Positions 36,905-45,700 of a stretch of DNA of 64,000 nucleotides are shown piece by piece; position 1 is the stretch's first letter, and each line of letters begins with the position of its first letter. The position numbers were made by a program, and so were the translations under genes. The DNA comes from Burkholderia cepacia (GTDB lineage: Bacteria; Pseudomonadota; Gammaproteobacteria; Burkholderiales; Burkholderiaceae): contig NZ_CP073638.1 in assembly GCF_029962485.1 (NCBI RefSeq), positions 248,001 to 312,000 of the forward strand. Direction: 5' to 3'. The notes under the pieces were generated by a model that saw only the letters and a list, made by a program, of their open reading frames with translations, had not been told where the DNA came from and searched no databases.

Positions 36905-37339
36905 TCATTGCACGGCCGTCACCGGCACATTCGAAATGCGCACCAGCCGGCCCATCACGCTGCGGCGAAATACCGACATCAGCGCATGCAGCGGGTCGTG
37001 CCGCGGCGCGACCACCACGATCTCGTCGAACCCGGTCTCGGCTGCGGCGGTGGCGATCGTGTCGGCCACCGGGCCGACCTTCATCACGACGGTGTATTTC
37101 ACGCCGGCCTCCCGCAGGATCCGCTCCGCCATCGCCAGATCGTCGGACGCGAACTTCTCCTCGATCGAGCGCAGCCGCGAAAGCGGGTGATAGGCCTCGA
37201 GCCGCGTCGATTCGAGCGGCGCCTGGACGTTGATCAGCACGATTTCCGACGCGCAGCGCTCGCGATACAGGAATGTCGCGTGGCGAACGGCCTGGAGCGA
37301 ACGCGGCGAGTGGCCGACCGGAACCAGCAACTTGAGCAT
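36905..37339 (-). CDS. Universal stress protein (UspA) family member with degenerate nucleotide site
   Basis: A 144-residue single-domain UspA-like protein. It opens MLKLLVPVGHSPRSLQAVRH and closes VRISNVPVTAV, as in the family. The ATP-binding signature G-x2-G-x9-G-(S/T) is not conserved: the segment reads VVVAPRHDPLHALMSVFRRS, lacking the glycines. It therefore probably belongs to the UspA-type group that does not bind ATP. It is divergent from the amidase gene across a 371-base gap. Confidence 0.88.
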   Translation of the reverse strand: MLKLLVPVGHSPRSLQAVRHATFLYRERCASEIVLINVQAPLESTRLEAYHPLSRLRSIEEKFASDDLAMAERILREAGVKYTVVMKVGPVADTIATAAAETGFDEIVVVAPRHDPLHALMSVFRRSVMGRLVRISNVPVTAVQ

Positions 37340-37479
37340 GAACGGTGTCCTGGGAACGAGATGCTTTCAGCGTAGCGCGCAGCCGGAGCGGGCAATCTAA
37401 AGAGATCGGGCGGCCGCGTAAAAATGTCGTTAACGTGCGCCGCCGCATGACACGTCTATTAGAAATATAAGAAATTTAA

Positions 37480-37495
37480 GTTTATGCGCATAAAC
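37480..37495. promoter_or_regulatory. 16-base perfect palindrome between UspA and amidase genes
   Basis: GTTTATGCGCATAAAC is a perfect palindrome in an AT-rich patch (37450-37500), unusual for this GC-rich DNA. It is about 140 bases from the UspA start and 215 from the amidase start, and looks like a regulator-binding site in the 37340-37710 gap. No other feature is evident in that gap. Confidence 0.45.
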
Positions 37496-37710
37496 GATTT
37501 CATCGGCCGGGAGGGTGTGAGCGGCCCGGCGAGCATCGCCCCGATTTAGTCGGATCCGCAATGAATCGCGACGGAAAATATCGGAGGTCGCCGATCCGGC
37601 GTCGCGTAGAGTAGAGCATCGGCCGCGGCGGCGGCCTCTCCCGGCCGGTCCGGGAGCGCCCGCCGCCGCCACGCGGCCCGCCATTCCATTCCGATTCCAG
37701 GAGACCCCGC

Positions 37711-39195
37711 ATGCCGCACGGCGCCCCGCAGCTTCTCGCTCCCGCTTCCATTTCCGTCGATCCGATCGTGCGCCTGTCGGCCGGCGAGCTCGCCGCGGCG
37801 ATCCGCAGCAAGGCGGTCTCGTGTGTCGAGACGATGCGCGCGTACCTCGATCATGTCGAGCGCGTGAACGGCGCGGTCAACGCGATCGTCGCGCTGCGCG
37901 ACCGCGACGCGTTGCTGGCCGAAGCCGCGGAAAAGGATGCCGCACTGGCGCGCGGCGAGTATCACGGCTGGATGCACGGGATGCCGCAGGCGCCGAAGGA
38001 TCTGGCGATGACGAAGGGGCTGCGGACGACGTACGGCTCGCCGATCTTCCGCGAGAACGTGCCGCAGGCCGATTCCGTCGGCGTCGCGCGGATGCGCGCG
38101 GCCGGCGCGATCTTCATCGGCAAGACCAACACGCCCGAGTTCGGGCTCGGCTCGCACACCTTCAACGAGGTCTATGGCGCAACGCGCAATCCGTACGACC
38201 TGACGAAGAGCGCGGGCGGCAGCAGCGGCGGCACGGCGGCGGCGCTTGCGGCGCGGATGCTGCCGGTCGCGGACGGCAGCGATTTCGGCGGGTCGCTGCG
38301 CAACCCGGCCGCGTTCTGCAACATCTACGGCTTCCGTCCGTCGCAGGGCCGCGTGCCGCGCTGGCCGGGCGTCGACGTGTTCGTGCAGCAGCTCGGGATC
38401 GAAGGGCCGATGGGCCGCACCGTCGGCGACGTCGCGCAGCTGCTCGCGATCCAGGCCGGCTACGACGCGAACGATCCGCTATCGCTCGCGGAAGACCCGG
38501 CCGTGTTTGCGCAGCCGCTCGATGCGGATCTGCGCGGCAAGCGCATTGCCTGGGTCGGCGACTGGAACGGCTATCTCGCGACCGAGGCCGGCGTGCTTGC
38601 GCAGTGCGAGCACGGGCTCGCGACGCTGCGCGAGATCGGCTGCGACGTCGATGCCGCATTGCCGGCGTTCGCACCCGACCGCATCTGGCGCCTGTGGCTT
38701 GCGCACCGGCATCTGCTGTCCGGCGGCGGGCTGCTCGCGCACTATCGCGACCCGGCGCGCCGTGCGCTGCTGAAGCCCGAGGCGATCTACGAAGTCGAAG
38801 GGCTGCTCGCGATGCAGGGTGCGGCGGTGTTCGACGCGAGCGTCGAGCGCACCGCGTGGCATCAGGCCGTGCTGAGTTTCTTCGACCGCTACGACTTCAT
38901 CGCGGCGCCGACCGCACAGGTGTTCCCGTTCGACGTCGACCAGCGCTGGCCGAAGGCGATCGCGGGCCGCGCGATGGACACCTACCACCGCTGGATGGAG
39001 ACGGTCGTGCCGTGGACGCTGGCCGGCTGCCCGGTGATCAACGTGCCGGTCGGCTTCAACGATGCAGGGTTGCCGATGGGGATGCAGTTGATCGGGCGCC
39101 CGCGTGCCGATCTCGCGGTGTTGCAGCTCGCGCGCGGTTACGAGCAGGCGGCCGACTGGGTCGGCCAGCGGCTGCCGGCGTGGATGGCCGCGTAA
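37711..39195 (+). CDS. Amidase-signature family hydrolase
   Basis: A 494-residue amidase-signature enzyme. The Ser-cisSer-Lys triad is visible: Lys96 (PQAPKDLAM), the cis-Ser in [14 protein letters not shown] (residues 171-172) and nucleophile Ser195 ([12 protein letters not shown]). Such enzymes hydrolyse amides of small or aryl acids. ATG 37711 has AGGAG upstream. It stands alone, followed by a terminator at 39235-39258. Substrate not predictable. Confidence 0.92.
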   Translation: MPHGAPQLLAPASISVDPIVRLSAGELAAAIRSKAVSCVETMRAYLDHVERVNGAVNAIVALRDRDALLAEAAEKDAALARGEYHGWMHGMPQAPKDLAMTKGLRTTYGSPIFRENVPQADSVGVARMRAAGAIFIGKTNTPEFGLGSHTFNEVYGATRNPYDLTKSAGGSSGGTAAALAARMLPVADGSDFGGSLRNPAAFCNIYGFRPSQGRVPRWPGVDVFVQQLGIEGPMGRTVGDVAQLLAIQAGYDANDPLSLAEDPAVFAQPLDADLRGKRIAWVGDWNGYLATEAGVLAQCEHGLATLREIGCDVDAALPAFAPDRIWRLWLAHRHLLSGGGLLAHYRDPARRALLKPEAIYEVEGLLAMQGAAVFDASVERTAWHQAVLSFFDRYDFIAAPTAQVFPFDVDQRWPKAIAGRAMDTYHRWMETVVPWTLAGCPVINVPVGFNDAGLPMGMQLIGRPRADLAVLQLARGYEQAADWVGQRLPAWMAA

Positions 39196-39234
39196 CGTCG
39201 CGGCCGGCCGTTGGCCGGTAGCAGGGCGATGAAG

Positions 39235-39258
39235 CGGGCGGCGCGAGCTGCCCGTTTT
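39235..39258 (+). terminator. Intrinsic terminator of the amidase gene
   Basis: CGGGCGGC (39235-39242) and GCTGCCCG (39247-39254) form an eight-base stem with one G-T wobble and a GCGA loop, followed by TTTT. The rest of 39196-39537 holds nothing I recognise. Confidence 0.75.
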
Positions 39259-39537
39259 GCGTTGATCGCCGAACCTGACGCCCGGCGGCGATGCATTTTG
39301 CTGCGCTGCGCACAAAGACCGGATGTCGCCTGCATTGCCGCAACCGGAGAACGAATGCCGGTGCGCGCGTGACATCGCGCGGCAAACGTGGACGAATCCA
39401 CGTGACGACGTCTGCCGGTCGCGGAATTGCAAGCGGCCGCGCGCCGTGATTTCGTTTCCATGTGTTTCAGTCGTTGCGGCACCGCGCGACGCGCTTCGAC
39501 AATATCGGCCTCAATCATTCGGGCACGAGGAAAGCAC

Positions 39538-40230
39538 ATGAAGCACATTCGCGCGACGGGCCGTCACCTGGCCTCGGCAGGTATCGCGTTCGGCATCCTG
39601 ATCAGTAGCGCCGCGCACGCGCAGCTCGACCTGCAGTCGCTCGGCGCATCGCTGCTCGGCGGCGGGCAGCAACAGCAGGCAGCCCCCGCGCAGGGCGGCG
39701 GGGTCGCGCAGTTGCTGCAGGCCTATGTCGGCGCGAACCAGCAGGTGCTGACCGGCCAGTCGTCGCTCGCATCGGCGATGGGGCTGACCGGCGCGGCCGG
39801 GCAGGCACAGCAGGCCGCGAGCCAGCTGTCCGGCGGCAATGCGCTGACGCCGGCCGCGCTGTCGCAGATGGGCGGCGCGCAGCAGTCGGTGTCGCAGGCG
39901 CTCGGCCAGGCGTTCGCGAGCGGCGGTGCAACCCACGCCCCGGTCGACAAGCAGGCATTCAGCAATGGCCTCGCGTCGCTCGGGCAGGGCCTCACGCAGT
40001 ATTCGCAGTTGCAGTCGGGGCTCGGCAATCTCGGGTCAACGAGCGCGGCGTCGCTGCTGCAGTCGGGCCTGAATCCGCAGAACATGCAGGCCGCGTCGTA
40101 TTTCGCGCAAAGCGCGCCGGGCCAGCTGCAGTCGCTCGCGGCGACGCTCAGCCAGGCCGTGCAGTTCGCGACGAGCCAGGGCATTTCGGTGCCGTCGGTC
40201 GCATCTTCCGCGCTGAAGCTGCTGCCGTAA
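39538..40230 (+). CDS. Secreted Gln/Ala/Ser-rich protein of unknown function
   Basis: A 230-residue protein with a signal peptide (ASAGIAFGILISSAAHAQ). The mature protein is rich in Gln, Ala, Ser, Gly and Leu, with a short Gln run (GGGQQQQAAPAQGGG) and many amphipathic helices (QQAASQLSGGNALTPAALSQ). It has no Cys. It resembles small helical periplasmic or surface proteins but I recognise no named domain. ATG 39538 has GAGGA upstream. Confidence 0.65.
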   Translation: MKHIRATGRHLASAGIAFGILISSAAHAQLDLQSLGASLLGGGQQQQAAPAQGGGVAQLLQAYVGANQQVLTGQSSLASAMGLTGAAGQAQQAASQLSGGNALTPAALSQMGGAQQSVSQALGQAFASGGATHAPVDKQAFSNGLASLGQGLTQYSQLQSGLGNLGSTSAASLLQSGLNPQNMQAASYFAQSAPGQLQSLAATLSQAVQFATSQGISVPSVASSALKLLP

Positions 40231-40348
40231 CGTCATGCGGGTGCGCGCGATGCGGTGACGGCATCGCGCGACGGCGGACAATCGCCCTGCCCAACATGGG
40301 GGTTTCGCGCGATGCTATCGTGGCGTATCCCTTTATCGGTGCCGGTTC

Positions 40349-41179
40349 ATGACTGACTCGTTCGACCTCTCGCGCTATTTCTCCCGCATCGGCTACGACG
40401 GCCCGGCCGAGCCGACGCTTGCCGTACTGCGCCGGCTGCATCTGCTGCATCCGCAGGCGATCCCGTTCGAGAACCTCAATCCGCTGACCGGTGCGCGCGT
40501 CGCGCTCGACCTGCCCGCGATCGTCGACAAGGTGATCGGGCACCGCCGCGGCGGCTACTGCTTCGAACTCAACAAGCTGTTCTACACCGCGCTCACGGCG
40601 ATCGGTTTTCGCGTGACGCCGTTGATCGCGCGCGTGCGCTGGATGCTGCCGCCCGAGATCGTCACCGCGCAGACGCACATGGTGCTGCGCATCGATCTCG
40701 ACGGCGCGGTCTGGCTCGCGGACATCGGCTTCGGCAGCGCGACGTTGACCGCACCGCTGCGCTTCGTGCCGGGCGAGCGACAACCGACGCCGCACGGCGC
40801 GTTTCGCGTGGTCGACGCGCCGGTCGACGGCGAATTCGACCTGCAGTTCGAGATCCCGGACGGCTGGCAGACGACCTACCGTTTCTCACTGAAACCGGTC
40901 GAGTGGATCGATTACGACGCCGCGAACTGGTTTACGTCGACGTACCCCGAATCGATCTTCGTGAACGACCTGATCGCATGCCGTGTGCTGCCGGAAGGCC
41001 GCGCCGCGTTGCGTAACACCACGCTGACGCTGCGCGACGCGGCGGGCACGGGGCGCTCCGTCACGTTCGACAACGCGACCGAGTGGGGCGCGTGCCTGCG
41101 TGACACGATCGGCATCGATACGGCGGGGTTCGATCTCGACGCGCTGTTTGCACGGCTGGCGGCGCGCACCGCGCAATAG
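40349..41179 (+). CDS. Arylamine N-acetyltransferase
   Basis: A 276-residue NAT enzyme that transfers acetyl from acetyl-CoA to arylamines and hydrazines. The catalytic triad is intact: Cys71 (RRGGYCFELN), His110 (AQTHMVLRI) and Asp125 (LADIGFGS). The N-terminal IPFENLNPLTG motif is also typical. Length matches bacterial NATs. It is monocistronic as far as can be seen. Confidence 0.95.
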   Translation: MTDSFDLSRYFSRIGYDGPAEPTLAVLRRLHLLHPQAIPFENLNPLTGARVALDLPAIVDKVIGHRRGGYCFELNKLFYTALTAIGFRVTPLIARVRWMLPPEIVTAQTHMVLRIDLDGAVWLADIGFGSATLTAPLRFVPGERQPTPHGAFRVVDAPVDGEFDLQFEIPDGWQTTYRFSLKPVEWIDYDAANWFTSTYPESIFVNDLIACRVLPEGRAALRNTTLTLRDAAGTGRSVTFDNATEWGACLRDTIGIDTAGFDLDALFARLAARTAQ

Positions 41180-41257
41180 CGCGAACACGCGATAGCCGAG
41201 CGGCGGTCCGCATGCGGCCGCGCCCGTTTTTCGTCATCCATCCCGTCGTACTTGCGA

Positions 41258-41288
41258 TTGACTTTTGCTAGATTGCTAGCATACTAGC
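41258..41288 (+). promoter_or_regulatory. Promoter with overlapping GCTAG-N4-CTAGC operator
   Basis: TTGACT (41258-41263), a 16-base spacer and CATACT (41280-41285) form a probable promoter. GCTAG-CATA-CTAGC (41275-41288) is an inverted repeat covering the -10 box, and another GCTAG lies at 41267-41271. The predicted transcript start falls at or next to the ATG at 41293. Confidence 0.6.
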
Positions 41289-41292
41289 CTTC

Positions 41293-41469
41293 ATGACCGA
41301 CGAAGAAGTGAAGCAATTCAACGTGTACCTGCCGCTCGGCCTGATCCGGCAGGTCAAGCATCGCGCCATCGAAACGGAGCAGTCGCTGTCCGCGCTGGTG
41401 GCCGATGCGTTGCGCGCGTACCTGGCCGCGCCGCCGCCAGGCGCGGAACCGTCCACCAAGGAGGAGTGA
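41293..41469 (+). CDS. Small ribbon-helix-helix regulator
   Basis: A 58-residue protein: [50 protein letters not shown]. The strand FNVYLP followed by two helices with QSLSALV is the CopG/Arc ribbon-helix-helix pattern. No ribosome site precedes the ATG, and the -10 box ends only seven bases before it, so the message may be leaderless. The GCTAG repeats over the promoter suit autoregulation by this protein. The stop is one base before the next gene. Confidence 0.75.
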   Translation: MTDEEVKQFNVYLPLGLIRQVKHRAIETEQSLSALVADALRAYLAAPPPGAEPSTKEE

Positions 41470-41470
41470 C

Positions 41471-41821
41471 ATGTCATCCGAGCGAATCGAAGCCGTGTAC
41501 CTGACGACGCACAACTGGGGCAAGTCCGCGAAGTTCTTCCAGGCGCTGGGCTTCAAGCTGGAATTCGAAACCGATCACAGCTCGGGCCAACTGCGCAGCG
41601 GCGACGGTCCGTTCCTGTTCATCGCCGAAGTGCCGCCGGGCGAGACGCCGGACATGCAGGTCGTGCTCAAGGTGTCCGACGAGCAGGCGGTGCAGCCGCA
41701 GCCGATCGTCGATGTCGTCACGCCGTTCGAGGACACGCACTGGGGCACGCGCGACATGACCGTGCGCGATCCGGACGGTCGCGTGTGGCGCCTGCAGGCG
41801 CCGGGCAAGCAAGGCGCGTGA
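41471..41821 (+). CDS. VOC-family (glyoxalase-like) protein
   Basis: A 116-residue single VOC domain: RIEAVYLTTHNWGKSAKFFQ at the start and DPDGRVWRLQAPG at the end. Relatives include glyoxalases and bleomycin/fosfomycin-resistance proteins. The usual metal-binding His near the N-terminus has shifted to TTHN, so metal binding is not certain. It starts directly behind the RHH gene, with GGAGG of the preceding codons as ribosome site. Confidence 0.85.
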   Translation: MSSERIEAVYLTTHNWGKSAKFFQALGFKLEFETDHSSGQLRSGDGPFLFIAEVPPGETPDMQVVLKVSDEQAVQPQPIVDVVTPFEDTHWGTRDMTVRDPDGRVWRLQAPGKQGA

Positions 41822-41828
41822 GGCCGGC

Positions 41829-42689
41829 ATGACCGATATCCGCGAAGACGCCCCCGACAGCACGGCCGCGCGCGTCGCGCTGTGGCGCGCGCTGCACGTC
41901 GAACTCGACGCGCCGCCGCACGTGCTCGCCGACGAGGTCGGGCTACAACTGCTCGCGCCGGAACCGGGCTGGCAGCAGCGCGGCGACATGGATCCGCAGT
42001 TCACGCGGCCGTTTCGCGCGTCGATCGTCGCGCGGGCGCGCTTCATCGAGGATCTCGTGGCCGAGCAGGCCGCGCGTGGCGTGAGCCAGTACGTGATCCT
42101 CGGCGCGGGCCTCGACAGCTTCGTGCAGCGCCGGCCCGACATGGCGTCGCGCGTGACGGTGTTCGAAGTCGATCCGCCGGCGCCGCAGGCCTGGAAGCAA
42201 CGCCGCCTCGTCGAGCTCGGTTTCGGTGTGCCCGACTGGCTGCGTTTCGTGCCGGTCGATTTCGAGGCGAAAGAGTCGTGGCGCGATGCGCTCGTCGGCG
42301 CGGGCTTCGATGCCGGCAAGCCGGCCGTCGTGGTGTCGACCGGCGTCAGCATGTACCTGACGCGCGAAGCGAATGCGGCCGCATTGCGCGAGGTTGCGTC
42401 GCTCGCGCCGGGCTCGACGCTCGCAATGACGTTCCTGCTGCCGCTGGAGAACGCGGATCCGGACGTGCGTCCGGGGCTCGAAATGGCCGCGAAGGGTGCA
42501 CGCGCAAGCGGCACGCCGTTCATCAGTTTCTTCATGCCGGCGCAGATCCAGGCGCTGGCGCACGAGGCCGGCTTCGCGAAAACCGAGCACATTTCGGCTG
42601 CCGAACTGACGCGCCGCTATTTCGCGGATCGTGCGGACGGCCTCAGGCCGCCGAACCACGCAGAGGAACTGCTGGTTGCGACGGTCTAG
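41829..42689 (+). CDS. Class I SAM-dependent methyltransferase (LCM/PF04072 type)
   Basis: A 286-residue methyltransferase of the leucine-carboxyl-methyltransferase-like group, common in actinobacterial and proteobacterial secondary metabolism. The SAM motif is SQYVILGAGLDSFVQR and the acidic motif VTVFEVDPPAPQAWKQRRL. VSTGVSMYLTREA is also typical. It begins seven bases after the VOC gene, forming a three-gene cassette with the RHH regulator. Methyl acceptor unknown. It converges on the glutamate dehydrogenase gene. Confidence 0.88.
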   Translation: MTDIREDAPDSTAARVALWRALHVELDAPPHVLADEVGLQLLAPEPGWQQRGDMDPQFTRPFRASIVARARFIEDLVAEQAARGVSQYVILGAGLDSFVQRRPDMASRVTVFEVDPPAPQAWKQRRLVELGFGVPDWLRFVPVDFEAKESWRDALVGAGFDAGKPAVVVSTGVSMYLTREANAAALREVASLAPGSTLAMTFLLPLENADPDVRPGLEMAAKGARASGTPFISFFMPAQIQALAHEAGFAKTEHISAAELTRRYFADRADGLRPPNHAEELLVATV

Positions 42690-42775
42690 CGTCGCGCGCA
42701 CGCAAGCGGGCGCGCGTGCCGGCTCCGGTCATGGCGGACCGGCGACGCTCATCCACTGGGCGCCCGCCAGCCCGG

Positions 42776-45700
42776 TCACGCGCGTTCGAGCACGGCCATT
42801 TCCCGCACGACCACGAGCAGTACCGCCAGGCTCGCGCCACCCGACGCGCGCAGATCCGCCAGCAGGTGCTCGTAGCGCGCGAGCGCGGCGTCGCGGCGCT
42901 CGCGCCACGCGACGACGATCGTCTCCACCGTCGTCGAATCGGGCGATTCCGCGAGCGCACTCGTCGTCAGCGTGCGCTTCAGGCGCGCGACTTCCGCGAG
43001 TGCGGCCGCGCGCGCGAGCATGTCCCAGTGCGTCGGCGTCGGCAATGTCGCCGCACGTTCGCTGATCCACCCGTAATTGAGCAGCGTACCCAGCGAGAAA
43101 TAGACGCCCGCGACGAGTTCGAGGCTGCGGTTGCAGGTCGCGGCCACTTCGGCGATGTCGAGCAGCGCGGCTGAAATATCGCCGCTCGCGACGCGCACCG
43201 CGAGCGCGCTGTCGACGCCGGCTTCGACGAGCACGCGCTGCCGTTCGGACAGCGCATCGAGATCGTCGGCCGGCAGCAGCGACGGCAGTTGCGGTGCGAG
43301 CCGTTCCGCTGCGTCACGGCAGCGTGCGATCAGCTCGGCGACGCCGCCGTCGGCCACGGCGCCGGATTGCAGATGGCGCAGGAACCACAGCGCCGCGCGC
43401 TCCAGCAGCCGCGCGACGTCGACGAACATGCGCGCCTGCACGTCGTCGGCCACGCGGTTGTCGAGTGCGTCGATGTCGCGCCACACCGCATCGAGGTCGA
43501 ACACGTCGCGCGCCATGATGCATGCGCGCACGATGTCGCCCGGCTTCGCATCCGTTTCCTCCATCAGCCGGTGCACGAACGCGCAGCCGACGCGGTTCAC
43601 CAGCGCGTTGGTCAGGTGTGTCGCGAGAATCTCGCGCCGCAGCGGATGGCGGCTCATCGGTTCGCTGAAGCGCTGTTGCAGCGGCTTCGGGAAGTAGTCG
43701 ACGAGCATCGCGGCCACCAGCGGATCCTCGGGCACGTCGGATTCGAGCAGCGCGTCGTAGAGCCACATCTTGCTGTACGCGAGCAGCACCGCGCGCTCCG
43801 GCGACGTGAGGCCGAGCTTCGCGGCTTGCCGCTCGGCGACTTCGTCGTCGGTCGGCAGGAATTCGATCACGCGGTTCAGGCGGCCCGCGCGTTCGAGCCA
43901 GCGCATCAGGCGCGCTTCGGCGTCGAGCAGCTCGACCGCATAACGACCGGCGATCGACAGCGCCTGCGTCTGGTAGTAGTTGTCGCGCAGCACGAGCAGC
44001 CCGACTTCGTCGGTCATTTCCGCGAGCAGTGCGTTGCGCTGCTTCTCGGTCATTTCGCCGTCGGACACGACGAGCCCCAGCAGGATCTTGATGTTGACTT
44101 CGTGATCCGAACAATCGACGCCGGCCGAGTTGTCGATCGCATCGGTGTTCATGCGCCCGCCGCGCTGCGCGAACTCGATGCGGCCGAACTGCGTGCAGCC
44201 GAGGTTGCCGCCTTCGCCGACGACCTTGCAGCGCAGGTCCGCGCCGTTCACGCGTACGGCGTCGTTCGCGCGGTCGCCGACCTGCAGGTGGGTTTCGCGC
44301 GCGGCCTTCACGTAGGTGCCGATGCCGCCGTTGTACAGCAGGTCGACCGGCGCCTGCAGGATCGCGCGGATCAGCTCGGTCGGCGGCAGCGCGTGCGCGT
44401 CGATGCCGAGCGCGGCCTGCACGGCCGGCGACAGCGGGATCGTCTTCGCGGTGCGCGGATATACACCGCCGCCCGACGAAATCGCGGCCGGATCGTAGTC
44501 GGCCCAGCTCGAGCGTTCGAGCGCGAACATGCGCGCGCGCTCCGCGAAGCTCGTCGCGGGATCGGGGTTCGGGTCGAGGAACACGTGCCGGTGATCGAAC
44601 GCGGCGACGAGCCGGATATGCGGCGACAGCAGCATCCCGTTGCCGAACACGTCGCCCGACATGTCGCCGACGCCGACCACGGTGAAGTCGGTCGTCTGCG
44701 TATCGATGCCCATCTCTCGGAAGTGCCGCTTCACCGATTCCCATGCGCCGCGCGCGGTGATCGCCATCTTCTTGTGGTCGTAGCCGACCGAGCCGCCGGA
44801 CGCGAATGCGTCGTCGAGCCAGAAGCCGTATTCGTGCGAGATCGCGTTCGCGTAGTCGGAGAAGGTGGCCGTGCCCTTGTCGGCGGCGACGACCAGGTAC
44901 GGATCGTCGGCGTCATGGCGCACCACGTCGGGCGGCGGCACGATCGCGTTGCTGACGAGGTTGTCGGTCAGGTCGAGCAGCCCGCGCAGGAAGGTCTGGT
45001 AGCACGCGATACCTTCGCGCATCCACGCTTCGCGATCGCTTGGCGGCGGCGGGTTCTTCACGACGAAGCCGCCTTTCGAGCCGACCGGCACGATCACGAC
45101 GTTCTTCACCATCTGCGCCTTCATCAGCCCGAGCACCTCGGTGCGGAAATCCTCGCGGCGATCCGACCAGCGCAGGCCGCCGCGCGCGACGCGCCCGCCG
45201 CGCAGGTGCACGCCCTCGACACGCGGCGAATACACCCAGATCTCGAACATCGGCTTCGGTTCGGGCAGGCCGGGCACCTTGGCCGGATTGAACTTGAACG
45301 ACAGATACGGTTTCGATTCGCCGTTCGCGTCGGCGAGGAAGTAGTTCGTGCGCTCGGTTGCGTTGATCACGCCGAGGAACTGGCGCAGGATGCGATCCTC
45401 GTCGAGGTTCGGCACCTGGTCGAGCGCGCCTTCGATCGCCTTCAGCAGGCGTTCGGCCTGCACGTCGCGCGTGTCGCCGGTGGCCGGATCGAAGCGCAGC
45501 AGGAAAAGCTCGACGAGTTGTCGGGCGATCGCCGGATTGCCGGTCAGCGCGCGTTCGATATACGCATCGCTGAACGTCGAACCGACCTGCCGCAGGTATT
45601 TCGCATACGCGCGCAGGATCGTCACTTCGCGCGCGCTCAGGTGCGCGCGCAGCACGAGGCGGTTGAAGTCGTCGTTCTCGATCCGGCCGCTCCAGATCCG

